From: PALSA-129 sp963842505
GTDB taxonomy: Bacteria; Acidobacteriota; Terriglobia; Bryobacterales; Bryobacteraceae
Length of the DNA: 64,000 nt
Assembly (NCBI GenBank): GCA_963842505.1
Contig: CAWJGZ010000004.1
Coordinates: 124,001-188,000, forward strand
Reading direction: 5' to 3'
Part shown: positions 24,402 through 32,838 of the stretch, one piece after another
How positions within the stretch are numbered: position 1 is the stretch's first letter
Layout of the letters: each line of letters begins with the position of its first letter
The notes under the pieces: model-generated
Told to the model about the DNA's origin: nothing
The model's database searches: none
The model's input: only the letters and a program-made list of their open reading frames with translations
Program-made: the position numbers and the translations under genes

Positions 24402-25715
24402 TTACGCCTTTCCGAACACGCGCGCGAAAATCTTGTCCGCGTTGCGGAGTTGGCGGTCCAGGGAAAAGGCTTCGGCAACCTGTTCGGGTTTGAGAATGGC
24501 GCGAATTTCCGGGTCGGCCTGGATGGCCGCGCGAAAATCGCCTTCTTCTTCCCACGCGCGCATGGCGTGCGTCTGGACAATGCGATAAGCCTGCTCGCGC
24601 AACATGCCGGCGGCCGTCAGATCGAGCAGCACCTGCCCGGAGAAAACCAGGCCGCGTGTGAGATCGAGGTTGCGGCGCATGCGCTCCGGATAGACCATCA
24701 GGGTGTCCACCAGGCGGGTGGTTTTGTCGAGCAGATAATCAGCCAGAATCGTGGAATCGGGCAGAATCACCCGTTCCACCGAAGAATGCGAAATGTCGCG
24801 TTCGTGCCAGAGAGCGATATCTTCGAAGGCCGCCTGCACATTGGCGCGAACTACCCTGGCCAGGCCGCAGATCTGCTCGCAGGTGACCGGGTTGCGTTTG
24901 TGCGGCATGGCCGAGCTGCCTTTTTGGCCGCGCGCGAAATATTCTTCCGCCTCGCGGACTTCGGTACGCTGCAGGTGCCGCACTTCGAGCGCGATCTTCT
25001 CGCACAGGGCCGCGGCCAGCGCCAGCGCCGAAACGAAGCTGGCATGGCGGTCGCGCTGGATGACCTGCGAGGTGACCAGCGCCGGCCGGAGATTCAGCCG
25101 GGCGCAAATCAGTTCCTCGACGTCCGGACCGATGTGCCCGAAGGTGCCCACGGCTCCGGAAGTTTTTCCCACGCGCAGATCTTCGGCCGCGGCGCCCACG
25201 CGCGCCAGGTCGCGGCCGGCTTCCTCGTGCCAGATCGCCAGCTTGAGGCCGAAGGTGATGGGCTCGGCATGCACGCCATGCGTCCGTCCGATCTGGACGG
25301 TATGTTGGAATTCCAGGGCGCGCCGTTTCAGCACCGCGCGCAACCCCTCCAATCCACGCAGAATTATGGCGGCAGCCTGCTGCAGTTGCAGCGCCTGGGC
25401 GGTATCCACTACATCATTCGAAGTGAGGCCGTAATGCAGCCAGCGCGAGGCCTCCGGGTGGCCCGCTTGCGCCATGCTTTCCGCCACGGCGGTGGTGAAG
25501 GCGATCACATCGTGCTTCACCTCCTTCTCAATTTCCTGTATACGGGCGACGTCAAAAGCAGCGTGCCGGCGCAACAGCCGGGCCGCTTCGGCGGGAACCA
25601 CGCCCAAAGAGGCCAGCGCTTCGGAGGCCGCGAGTTCTACTTCCAGCCACTGCTGGAATTTATTCTGGTCGGTCCAGATTCGGCCCATTTCGGGCCGCGT
25701 GTATCGGGGAATCAT
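24402..25715 (-). CDS. purB: Adenylosuccinate lyase, 437 aa
   Basis: PurB catalyses two fumarate-releasing steps in purine synthesis (SAICAR to AICAR and adenylosuccinate to AMP). The fumarase/aspartase superfamily signature GSSAMPHKRNPVTCEQ carries the flexible-loop catalytic Ser. GRTHGVHAEPITFG holds the catalytic His, and HYGLTSNDVVDTAQAL is the substrate-binding block. The ATG at 25715 begins IPRYTRPEMGRIW, the usual N-terminus. It follows the MBL-fold gene by 4 nt, indicating co-transcription. Confidence 0.97.
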   Translation of the reverse strand: MIPRYTRPEMGRIWTDQNKFQQWLEVELAASEALASLGVVPAEAARLLRRHAAFDVARIQEIEKEVKHDVIAFTTAVAESMAQAGHPEASRWLHYGLTSNDVVDTAQALQLQQAAAIILRGLEGLRAVLKRRALEFQHTVQIGRTHGVHAEPITFGLKLAIWHEEAGRDLARVGAAAEDLRVGKTSGAVGTFGHIGPDVEELICARLNLRPALVTSQVIQRDRHASFVSALALAAALCEKIALEVRHLQRTEVREAEEYFARGQKGSSAMPHKRNPVTCEQICGLARVVRANVQAAFEDIALWHERDISHSSVERVILPDSTILADYLLDKTTRLVDTLMVYPERMRRNLDLTRGLVFSGQVLLDLTAAGMLREQAYRIVQTHAMRAWEEEGDFRAAIQADPEIRAILKPEQVAEAFSLDRQLRNADKIFARVFGKA

Positions 25716-25719
25716 AAGC

Positions 25720-26538
25720 TTAGAATTGAAAAACTGCCGACGGAGTATGCTGCGATGCGATCGAAAGCCGGGTCCGCAGGCCGCGGCCATCGAGCGCTTG
25801 CGTGGCCATCATGTTCACGATGGCCGGATGATTGTTCTGTTGGCTGAGGTGGCCCAGCACCAGTTGCGAAGTGGCGGAATCGAGATCCCGCTCCAGGTAG
25901 TCCGCCATCACCAGGTTCGAGAGATGCCCCACCCGGCTCATCACGCGCTGTTTCACGGCCCAGGGATACGGGCCCACCTTCAACATGTCCAGATCGTGGT
26001 TGGCTTCGAGCAGCAGCAGGTCGGTGCGGCGCAGGTGAAACTTGACGGACTCGGGAATGTAGCCGAGGTCGGTGGCCATGGCAATGCGTACGCCTTGGGC
26101 TTCAAACGCGAAGCCCACGGGGTCCTTGGCATCGTGCGGGATGGTGAAACTCTGGACCGCGATGTCGCCGATCTCGATCGCGGCGCCCGCCTGAAACGGC
26201 TCCAGACGCGGCGTGGTTGCGCCCCAATCGATGGCCGGCGCGGTGAGGTGGGTCATGTGGATGGCGGCGTGGATTTTCTTACTCCGCGCCAGCACCGGCA
26301 GCCCGGAAACGTGGTCGGAATGCTCATGCGTGATGAGGATGGCATCGAGGCGTGCAAAAACACGGTCGGGATCTTCGCCGATAAGAGCCAGCCGCTTGCC
26401 GAGTTCCCGCATGCTCAAGCCGGCATCCACCAGAACGCACGTATTTTCGGTGGCCAGCAAAGCGGCGTTACCGGAACTGCCGCTGGCCAGCACACAGAAC
26501 TTAACGATGACAATCTCCCTTGCCTCTTCAGAATACAC
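25720..26538 (-). CDS. MBL-fold hydrolase of the YycJ/WalJ type, 272 aa
   Basis: The metallo-beta-lactamase signature THEHSDHVSGL supplies zinc ligands, with HMTHLTAP, ATDLGYIPES and VLGHLSQQNNHP giving the rest. The opening FCVLASGSSGNAALL is typical of YycJ (WalJ) proteins, which are nuclease-like and linked in Firmicutes to replication-cell wall coordination. The start is uncertain. The GTG at 26538 is the nearest standard codon, but a GGGAG lies 6 nt before a non-standard ATC that would give the usual MKFCVLASG-like beginning. It lies upstream of purB with 4 nt between. Confidence 0.88.
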   Translation of the reverse strand: MYSEEAREIVIVKFCVLASGSSGNAALLATENTCVLVDAGLSMRELGKRLALIGEDPDRVFARLDAILITHEHSDHVSGLPVLARSKKIHAAIHMTHLTAPAIDWGATTPRLEPFQAGAAIEIGDIAVQSFTIPHDAKDPVGFAFEAQGVRIAMATDLGYIPESVKFHLRRTDLLLLEANHDLDMLKVGPYPWAVKQRVMSRVGHLSNLVMADYLERDLDSATSQLVLGHLSQQNNHPAIVNMMATQALDGRGLRTRLSIASQHTPSAVFQF

Positions 26539-26709
26539 GAAACGGTAAGCAAGGGCTTCGCCCTTGAAATCCCTGCGGGATTTGGAAGCCAGGAGTCAGA
26601 AGTCAGGAGTCGGAATTGCAACGGCGGCGGAGTCTTCGCGTGTCAAGAGCGGAGAATGGTTGGTTCACACCAGGCGCAGTTCGGCAAAGTTGTGCTGATT
26701 TAAGGACCA

Positions 26710-26804
26710 ACTGGTAGCGCCGGCGGTCTTGCCGCCGGCGCTCTCGTTGAAGATGGTCAAGCGCGCAGAAGACACCGGCGGCAAAGACCGCCGGCGCTAC
26801 CAGT
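26710..26804. repeat. Inverted pair of the ACCGGCGGCAAAGACCGCCGG element
   Basis: Copies face each other at 26710-26741 and 26771-26804; the arms share 21 bp of perfect complement starting at ACTGGTAGCG. Each copy has its own inner stem (GCCGGCGG/CCGCCGGC). The right copy is identical over 34 bp to 35341-35374. The pair ends 4 bp before the stop of the 582-aa gene and could act as its terminator. Confidence 0.75.
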
Positions 26805-26808
26805 CAAA

Positions 26809-28557
26809 TTACTGAACGTCGGTCACCTTCCCATCGGTGAAGATCACCTTCATGTTGGCGTAGAAATACGTCTTCTTGGAGCCCAGGTCGGCGATCTGTT
26901 GGGGCTGGCCCATCGCCGCCACCACCTGGTCGATGGTCATTCCCAGGCTGATGTTGACCGTGGGAGCGTTGCCGGCGGGGGCGGCCTGCTGCGCCTGGTT
27001 GAGCGCATCGTTTTCCGCCTGGCTGGACGCCTGGGCCTGTTGCGCGATCTCGTTCGATACGTTGGGATCCGGCGGGGGCGCCGCGGATGCATAGGCGGGC
27101 TGCACGGGCGGCGCCTGGGCGGCTGGCGGCGGCGCGGGAATGCCACCCTGGTGCTGCTGCAATACCCCCAGTCCCTGGTCGATGGTGCCACGCATCTGGC
27201 TCACCATGTCAGCCAGATCCGTGATCCCCACGGAAACCATGCTGCCCTTGCGGCACTCACCCCTCTTGGAGGCCAGAACCACGACGTTGGCGTCTGGCGA
27301 ACCCGGCGGCGGCGGAGCCATCATCTGTAGTACGTCGCCTTCCGTGACGGGGCACTCGGCGCCGCCATTCGCCATCACATACAAGCTGCTCGAGACCACG
27401 AACACGTGCGCGGAATTGTCGGTGAGGAATGACGGAACGCCAGACGCGGCATTGGGATTCTGGGCCGCGGCCCGCTCCTCATTCAGTTGCAGGCGGACTT
27501 CGTCGGCAATCTGCTGCTTCACATCGGGCGTAAGCGGCGTGCCACCCGCCGGGTAAGGCTGAGCATTGGCGGCAGCGGCCATGCGGTCCTGATACGCCTG
27601 CTGCAAGCTCATGGCGATCACGTAGTCGGTCAGCCAAAAGGTGGCGTTGGTATAGGTGGGATAAGGCGTAAACCACCCGCCATAGAACCCGAACCACGGA
27701 CTTCCCGCCCAGCCCCAGTTGTACACCACCGGAGTTGCCCAGGGGTTATAGGCCCACGCATAAAATCCGGGCGCATAGTAACGCCCCGGCACGTACAGGT
27801 TCAGTGAAATGCCCCCGAACATGTAAGGCCGGTAGACGCGCACATAAGAGGCGCCGCCCACATAATAAGTGCGCTGCACATAACTCACGTTGCCGACCAC
27901 GTACGGCCGCTGGACAAAACCACTGCGGGCTCCATTGGCCACAATCATGGTATGGTCGGGCCGCTCCACCACCACGTGCCGGACACCCGAAGGCGTATGC
28001 ACGATGGTCATTCCGCGCGCCTGCACCACCCGTGGCTGGCCATTGGCGCCATAGTGGACCTGCGTATTGTTGGAGCCATGGAAGTCAGCATGGCTTGGGC
28101 GGCCGGCGACGGGGCCTCCGCCCACCGGGCGACCCGTGTTCAAATTGCCACCGGATGTACCCGCCGGGCGACCCGTTGCCGGATTGCCGTAGACGGTGGC
28201 GGGCGGCCTGGCCGGTGTCTCGCCGCCCTTCACGATGGCAGGTTGATGGGCCGGCGTCTCGCCGCCCTTCACGATGGCAGATGGATGGGCGGGAGCCGCA
28301 CTGGTGGGAGTCGTCGCGTTCCCCCGGTTGTTCAGCGGAGTGGCTGGCGCTTGGGACTTTTGAGCCGCCGGAGCCGGTTTCTGATCCGCTTTCTTCTGGT
28401 CGCCCTTCTTTTGGGCCGCCGGCTGGGCTTTTCTAGCTTTATCCTTTTCCTCGTTGGTCTGAGCGTAAACAGCCGCCGACGAGACTAATAACAGCCCGGC
28501 CACCGCCAGTCTGCTCCATCCCGAAAAACCCTTGCCGCGAATCCTCATGGCGCTCAT
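26809..28557 (-). CDS. Exported repetitive hypothetical protein, 582 aa
   Basis: After a signal peptide (LAVAGLLLVSSAAVYAQ) comes a long low-complexity region rich in Ala, Pro, Lys and Gly (about 35-180), including a tandem 13-residue repeat with IVKGGETPA. A Tyr/Gly-rich region follows (YVVGNVSYVQRTYYVGGASYVRVYRPYMFGG, WFGFYGGWFTPYPTY), which looks like a surface or matrix protein. The C-terminus (VNISLGMTIDQVVAAMGQPQQIADLGSKKTYFYANMKVIFTDGKV) resembles a SmpA/BamE-like small domain and is probably folded. I do not recognise the whole protein. AGGAGG stands 5 nt before the ATG. Confidence 0.75.
   Translation of the reverse strand: MSAMRIRGKGFSGWSRLAVAGLLLVSSAAVYAQTNEEKDKARKAQPAAQKKGDQKKADQKPAPAAQKSQAPATPLNNRGNATTPTSAAPAHPSAIVKGGETPAHQPAIVKGGETPARPPATVYGNPATGRPAGTSGGNLNTGRPVGGGPVAGRPSHADFHGSNNTQVHYGANGQPRVVQARGMTIVHTPSGVRHVVVERPDHTMIVANGARSGFVQRPYVVGNVSYVQRTYYVGGASYVRVYRPYMFGGISLNLYVPGRYYAPGFYAWAYNPWATPVVYNWGWAGSPWFGFYGGWFTPYPTYTNATFWLTDYVIAMSLQQAYQDRMAAAANAQPYPAGGTPLTPDVKQQIADEVRLQLNEERAAAQNPNAASGVPSFLTDNSAHVFVVSSSLYVMANGGAECPVTEGDVLQMMAPPPPGSPDANVVVLASKRGECRKGSMVSVGITDLADMVSQMRGTIDQGLGVLQQHQGGIPAPPPAAQAPPVQPAYASAAPPPDPNVSNEIAQQAQASSQAENDALNQAQQAAPAGNAPTVNISLGMTIDQVVAAMGQPQQIADLGSKKTYFYANMKVIFTDGKVTDVQ
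28212..28289. repeat. Tandem 39-bp repeat, two copies
   Basis: 28212-28250 and 28251-28289 differ at only a few positions. They encode two 13-residue units around IVKGGETPA in the low-complexity part of the 582-aa exported protein. Confidence 0.8.
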
Positions 28558-28630
28558 TGACTCCTCCTGTACGATTTAAATAATACTTTGGGGTTCCGAA
28601 CAATGCAAATTGCTTCGCACGCCAACATGC

Positions 28631-28636
28631 TATAAC
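28631..28636 (+). promoter_or_regulatory. Candidate -10 element, leaderless start of the DUF711 gene
   Basis: TATAAC lies 6 nt before the ATG at 28643, with no Shine-Dalgarno sequence. It is in the 85-bp divergent gap shared with the 582-aa exported protein gene. Confidence 0.45.
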
Positions 28637-28642
28637 CGATCC

Positions 28643-29854
28643 ATGCTCAAAAATCTTCTGATCTTGCTGGTAGCGTCCACAGTTTGGGGCGCCGATGCCA
28701 GGCCCAAGGTCAGAGCCATCACGGCCTTCATCGACATCGACGCCACCAACTATTCTTCCCAAATCGGCGATGCCGTCCGCTTCCTGACTAGCGCCAGAGA
28801 AGCTTACCGCGGCGCCGGTTTCGACGTGGAGACCATCCGCATCGCCACGCAACCGTTCGCTCGCTACACATCTGGGATGACGCGCGCCGACGCCGTGGCG
28901 TTTCTTCTGAAGCTCGATTCGCTCGCCGCCAAGCTGGATTTTTCCGGCAGCATCGGGCCGGCTATGCTGAACGATGCCGACGACACAGCGCCGATGGATC
29001 TGCTGGCCGAAGTTCTTCCGCGCGTCAAGTTGAATGCCAGCCTGGTGGTGGCAGCCGAAGACGGCATTCATTGGAAAGCGGTTCGCGAATCGGCGCGCTT
29101 GATCCAGGCGCTTGCGCAACACAGCCCGCACGGCCAGGCCAATTTCAATTTCGCCGCCATCGCCATGCTCAAACCCTACGGACCATTCTTTCCGGGAGCC
29201 TGGCATGCGGGCGGCGGGCGCACGTTTTCGGTCGGTCTGGAAAGCGCCAACGTGGTGGCGGACGTGTTTGCGCGGGAACGCGACCCGCGCCGCGCCGAGA
29301 AAGCACTGGCCGCCGCGCTGGCGCAACCCTTGGCCGCAGCCGAGAGCATTGCTACCGGGATCGCCCAGTCGAGTAATTGGACTTATGCGGGAATCGATCC
29401 CACGCCCGCGCCCCTGGGCGAAGTTTCCATCGGCCGCGCGATGGAGTCCTTCACTGGTGGCGCTTTCGGCTCCAGCGGCACCATGACCGCCGCCGCCATC
29501 ATCACGCGCGCCGTGCAGAGCGCTCCCGTCAAGCGCGTGGGGTACTCAGGCCTGATGGTTCCGGTGCTGGAAGACGCGGTGCTGGCGCGGCGATGGGCTG
29601 AAGGCGCATACAACATCGATTCCCTGCTGGCCTACTCGGCGGTGTGCGCGGGCGGCCTGGACACTGTGCCGCTGCCCGGCGACACCGGCGAAGATCGCCT
29701 GGCGCGCATGGTGGGCGATGTGGCCACGCTGGCGTTCAAATGGAATAAACCTCTGGCCGCGCGGCTGCTTCCCGTGCCCGGGAAGAAAGCCGGCGACCGC
29801 ACCGAGTTTGAAGATGCACGCATGGCCAACACCATCCTTCAGGGAGTGAAGTAG
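28643..29854 (+). CDS. DUF711-family protein with signal peptide, 403 aa
   Basis: The sequence has the DUF711/UPF0210-like features KVRAITAFIDID, FFPGAWHAGGGRTFSVGLESANVV, GVEPTPAP-like GIDPTPAPLGEVSIGRAMESFTGGAFGSSGT and RVGYSGLMVPVLEDAVLARRWAEG. DUF711 proteins adopt a glycyl-radical-enzyme-related fold without known radical chemistry, and their function is unknown. Members I know of are cytoplasmic, but this one begins MLKNLLILLVASTVWGAD, a probable signal peptide. The next gene starts 1 nt after the stop, so the two are co-transcribed. Confidence 0.85.
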   Translation: MLKNLLILLVASTVWGADARPKVRAITAFIDIDATNYSSQIGDAVRFLTSAREAYRGAGFDVETIRIATQPFARYTSGMTRADAVAFLLKLDSLAAKLDFSGSIGPAMLNDADDTAPMDLLAEVLPRVKLNASLVVAAEDGIHWKAVRESARLIQALAQHSPHGQANFNFAAIAMLKPYGPFFPGAWHAGGGRTFSVGLESANVVADVFARERDPRRAEKALAAALAQPLAAAESIATGIAQSSNWTYAGIDPTPAPLGEVSIGRAMESFTGGAFGSSGTMTAAAIITRAVQSAPVKRVGYSGLMVPVLEDAVLARRWAEGAYNIDSLLAYSAVCAGGLDTVPLPGDTGEDRLARMVGDVATLAFKWNKPLAARLLPVPGKKAGDRTEFEDARMANTILQGVK

Positions 29855-29855
29855 C

Positions 29856-30413
29856 ATGGCGGCGGGCATTCGGTTGGACCTGGTGGTTTGTTGGGTGGCC
29901 TGGTTCTTTCCGTTTGTCTTCCGTGCTCCGCTTTATCAGAAGCGCGCCTCCACTACGGTCTCCGGTCCGAGTCTGACCGGGCTGTTCTTTGAGATTCTGG
30001 CCATCACCATGGCGTTTAGACTGCGACTTCCCGCCAATTCCTCACCCGGCGTGGCCCGGGTCGCGGTGGCGTGGCTTCTGGCGGCGGTTGCGATCGCGAT
30101 CGCGTGGTCCTCGGTCACGCACCTGGGCAAGCAGCTCCGCATTCGCGCCGGGCTGTACGCAGACCATGAACTCGTCCGCACCGGGCCTTACGCCATCGTG
30201 CGCCACCCCATCTACGCTTCGCTGCTCCTGATGCTTGTCTCGACGCTGCTGCTCCGCACGGCGTGGCAGTGGATGCCGCTGGCGCTGGCGGTGTTCCTGC
30301 TGGGCACGGAAATCCGCGTCCGCTGCGAAGACCGTCTGCTGGCTTCGCGCTTCGCCGATCAGTTTCGCGAATACCAGCGCAGCGTGCCCGCGTACATCCC
30401 TTTTGTGCGCTGA
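29856..30413 (+). CDS. Isoprenylcysteine carboxyl methyltransferase-like protein, 185 aa
   Basis: This is a second ICMT/PEMT-like membrane protein in the window, with about five hydrophobic helices, the signature LVRTGPYAIVRHPIYASLLLML and the C-terminal EDRLLASRFADQFREYQRSVPAYIP SAM-binding box. It starts one base after the DUF711 stop. The methyl acceptor is unknown. It is unlike the copy at 23885-24400 outside the shared signature. Confidence 0.85.
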   Translation: MAAGIRLDLVVCWVAWFFPFVFRAPLYQKRASTTVSGPSLTGLFFEILAITMAFRLRLPANSSPGVARVAVAWLLAAVAIAIAWSSVTHLGKQLRIRAGLYADHELVRTGPYAIVRHPIYASLLLMLVSTLLLRTAWQWMPLALAVFLLGTEIRVRCEDRLLASRFADQFREYQRSVPAYIPFVR

Positions 30414-30442
30414 GCCTTCAGCGCGCTGTACCATGGTTAGTG

Positions 30443-31840
30443 ATGATTCGTCGTATTCCTATATTTGCTTTATTCTTTCTGGGCGCTTCCCTTGCTGTTG
30501 CGCAGGACGCTCCATCCAACCTCACCGAGCGCTATCGCGCGACTGCGCGCAAGCTGATCCAGGCGGCTTTGGCCGATACCGAGGGCTACGATCGTCTCGA
30601 GTATCTCTGCTACCGCATCGGCAACCGCTTGAGCGGTTCGGCGTCGCTCGAAAAGGCCATCGCGTGGTCGGTGGAGCAGATGAAGGCTGTCGGGTTGAGC
30701 AACGTGCGCGTGATCCCCACCAAGGTGCCGCACTGGGTGCGCGGCGCTGAATCCGGGCGCATCCTCGCGCCGCTCGATAGGCCACTCCACATGCTGGGGC
30801 TGGGAATGAGCGTCGGCACGCCGCCCGGCGGAATCACTGCCGAGGCGGTAGCCGTCTCCAACTTTGACGATCTGGCGAAGCTCGGGCGCGACAAGATCCA
30901 GGGCAAGATCGTGGTTTACAATTACGCCTTCGAGGGCTACGGCTCAGCCCGGGTTTACCGCCAGAGCGGCGCATCGCGGGCGGCGGCTCTGGGCGCGGTG
31001 GCCGCGCTGCTGCGCTCCGCCACGCCGCTCGCCATGCAGGCCCCGCACACCGGCGCCATGATATACGACGAGGCGCAGCCGAAGATTCCCACCGCCGCCA
31101 TCTCGCCGGAAGACGCGCTCATGATCGGCCGCCTCTGTGCGGAAGGCGTACCGGTGAAGATCCACTTGGAAATGGGCGCGCAGATGCTTCCCGATGCCGA
31201 TAGCGGCGACGTGATCGGCGAAATTCCGGGCACGGAACATCCCGAAGAAGTGGTCGTCATCGGCGGCCACATCGATTCCTGGGATGTTGGCCAGGGAGCG
31301 CAGGACGACGGCGCTTCCATCATGGCCTGCCTGCAGGCGATGTCGCTGATTCACAAGCTGGGCCTGCAACCGCGGCGCACCCTGCGCCTGGCATTTTGGG
31401 TGAATGAAGAGAACGGAGGACGCGGCGGCGAGGCCTACCGCGCGTTTGTGAGCGACCACCTCAAGGACCAGGTGGCGGCGCTCGAAATGGACGGCGGGGC
31501 CGAAACGCCTCGCGGTTTCGGGGCCGGCGTCGATGCCAAGTCCATGGAGATGGTGCGCCAGATTGGCGCGCTCCTCGACCCCATCGCAGCCGGCGAAATT
31601 ACCGGCGGCGGCGGCGGCGAAGACATCAATCCGCTCATCCGCGATGGCGTGCCCGGCTTTTCCGAACGCGCCTCCGGTGCCCACTATTTCGACTGGCACC
31701 ACTCCGAAGCCGATACATTAGACAAGGTCAATCCCGACGATTTCCGCAAGAGCGTGGCGGCCCTGGCGGTCTTCAGTTATGCGCTGGCCGACATGCCGGA
31801 GCGCGTCAGTGCCGCCGCTGGAGCGAGGCGAACCCGCTGA
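30443..31840 (+). CDS. M28-family zinc aminopeptidase/carboxypeptidase with PA domain, exported, 465 aa
   Basis: The product resembles plasma glutamate carboxypeptidase-like (carboxypeptidase Q-type) M28 peptidases, which use two zinc ions. Ligand motifs are His276 in GGHIDSWD, Asp288/289 in QDDGAS, Glu322/323 in NEENGG and His420 in WHHSEADT. A PA domain lies between about residues 115 and 240. The signal peptide is MIRRIPIFALFFLGASLAVAQ. The start at 30443 begins the signal peptide; frame upstream of it is not supported. It likely trims short peptides in the periplasm. It is 29 nt after the ICMT-like gene. Confidence 0.92.
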   Translation: MIRRIPIFALFFLGASLAVAQDAPSNLTERYRATARKLIQAALADTEGYDRLEYLCYRIGNRLSGSASLEKAIAWSVEQMKAVGLSNVRVIPTKVPHWVRGAESGRILAPLDRPLHMLGLGMSVGTPPGGITAEAVAVSNFDDLAKLGRDKIQGKIVVYNYAFEGYGSARVYRQSGASRAAALGAVAALLRSATPLAMQAPHTGAMIYDEAQPKIPTAAISPEDALMIGRLCAEGVPVKIHLEMGAQMLPDADSGDVIGEIPGTEHPEEVVVIGGHIDSWDVGQGAQDDGASIMACLQAMSLIHKLGLQPRRTLRLAFWVNEENGGRGGEAYRAFVSDHLKDQVAALEMDGGAETPRGFGAGVDAKSMEMVRQIGALLDPIAAGEITGGGGGEDINPLIRDGVPGFSERASGAHYFDWHHSEADTLDKVNPDDFRKSVAALAVFSYALADMPERVSAAAGARRTR

Positions 31841-31848
31841 CCGGCGCG

Positions 31849-31868
31849 TCTATACTAAAAGGTATAGA
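31849..31868 (+). promoter_or_regulatory. Inverted repeat over the start codon of the DUF4159 gene
   Basis: TCTATAC (31849-31855) and GTATAGA (31862-31868) are perfect inverted repeats around a loop that holds most of the only Shine-Dalgarno-like sequence, AAAAGG. The right arm includes the A of the ATG. TATACT at 31851-31856 is also a plausible -10 element. It may be an operator or an RNA hairpin that hides the start. Confidence 0.4.
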
Positions 31869-32740
31869 TGACGCGAGGGCAGATCTTAGCGGGGCTGGTG
31901 GGTTGCGGACTGGTTGTATGCACCCTTTGGGCGCAGGACCCATTCCGGGAATACCCCGCCTGGGAATACAACAATTTCCCTTTGCCCAAAGACTACCTGG
32001 TTCCCGGCGAGTGGACCTTCGCGCGCCTCATGTATCCCACCACGCCGCTGAACATCGATTGGCAGGCGCGGGAGAAGCGCGGCTACGACTGGCATCAGGG
32101 AAATACCAACTGGACCATCGACTATCCCCGGTCGGACCGTCACCTGGCGATGGCCATCCGGCGGCTGACGCGCATCGCCGGCAAATCGGCCGAACAGCCG
32201 ATTAATCTGGAGCAGGACGACGACGTATTCAACTACCCTTGGCTGTATGCCGTGGAGGTAGGCCACTGGGAGCTGACCGAGCAGATGGTCAAGAAGTTTC
32301 GCGAGTTCCTGGATCGCGGCGGTTTCTTCATGTGCGACGATTTCCACGGCGACGACGAGTGGAATGTTTTCATCCACTGCATGAAGCGCATCGAGCCCGA
32401 TCGCAAGATCGTCGATATCCCCGACAATGACCCGATTTTTCACACCGTCTACGACCTGGATGACCGCTATCAGGTGCCGGGCATGCAGTACACGCAAACG
32501 CACAGCATCTGCGAGAAGTGTCCGACCGACTGGTTCCATGGCGCCGACGGCGGCGGCGGCTCGGGCGGCCACTTCCGCGGCATCTACGACGACAAGGGCC
32601 GGCTGATCGCCGTCATGACGCACAACAACGACCTGGGCGATTCCTGGGAGAACGCCGACGAACCCACGTATCCCGCGCGTTTTTCGGCCCTGGGCATCCG
32701 CATCGGAGTGAACTACATCGTCTACGCCATGACGCACTAA
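31868..32740 (+). CDS. Exported DUF4159-domain protein, 290 aa
   Basis: DUF4159 proteins have a glutamine-amidotransferase-like fold without known activity. Landmarks seen are FARLMYPTT, NTNWTIDYPRSDRHLAMAIRRLT, YPWLYAVEVGHWELTEQMVKKFREFLDRGGFFMCDDFHG and the C-terminal HNNDLGDSWENAD...RFSALGIRIGVNYIVYAMTH. The signal peptide (ILAGLVGCGLVVCTLWAQ) puts it in the periplasm. In many genomes DUF4159 proteins are linked to MoxR/VWA modules, but here the neighbours are an M28 and an S9 peptidase. Confidence 0.88.
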   Translation: MTRGQILAGLVGCGLVVCTLWAQDPFREYPAWEYNNFPLPKDYLVPGEWTFARLMYPTTPLNIDWQAREKRGYDWHQGNTNWTIDYPRSDRHLAMAIRRLTRIAGKSAEQPINLEQDDDVFNYPWLYAVEVGHWELTEQMVKKFREFLDRGGFFMCDDFHGDDEWNVFIHCMKRIEPDRKIVDIPDNDPIFHTVYDLDDRYQVPGMQYTQTHSICEKCPTDWFHGADGGGGSGGHFRGIYDDKGRLIAVMTHNNDLGDSWENADEPTYPARFSALGIRIGVNYIVYAMTH

Positions 32741-32826
32741 CCCCGGGCTGATTGTGGCGTCAGACCTCGGGCTCCCGACTCCCATATCCCGCGGGAATAT
32801 CGAGGGCGCGGTTCGCGCTTTTGCGA

Positions 32827-32832
32827 TATCAT
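32827..32832 (+). promoter_or_regulatory. Candidate -10 element before the S9 peptidase TTG start
   Basis: TATCAT lies 6 nt before the TTG at 32839, the same distance as at the ATG-start leaderless candidates. No Shine-Dalgarno sequence is present. Confidence 0.35.
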
Positions 32833-32838
32833 TTTTCC

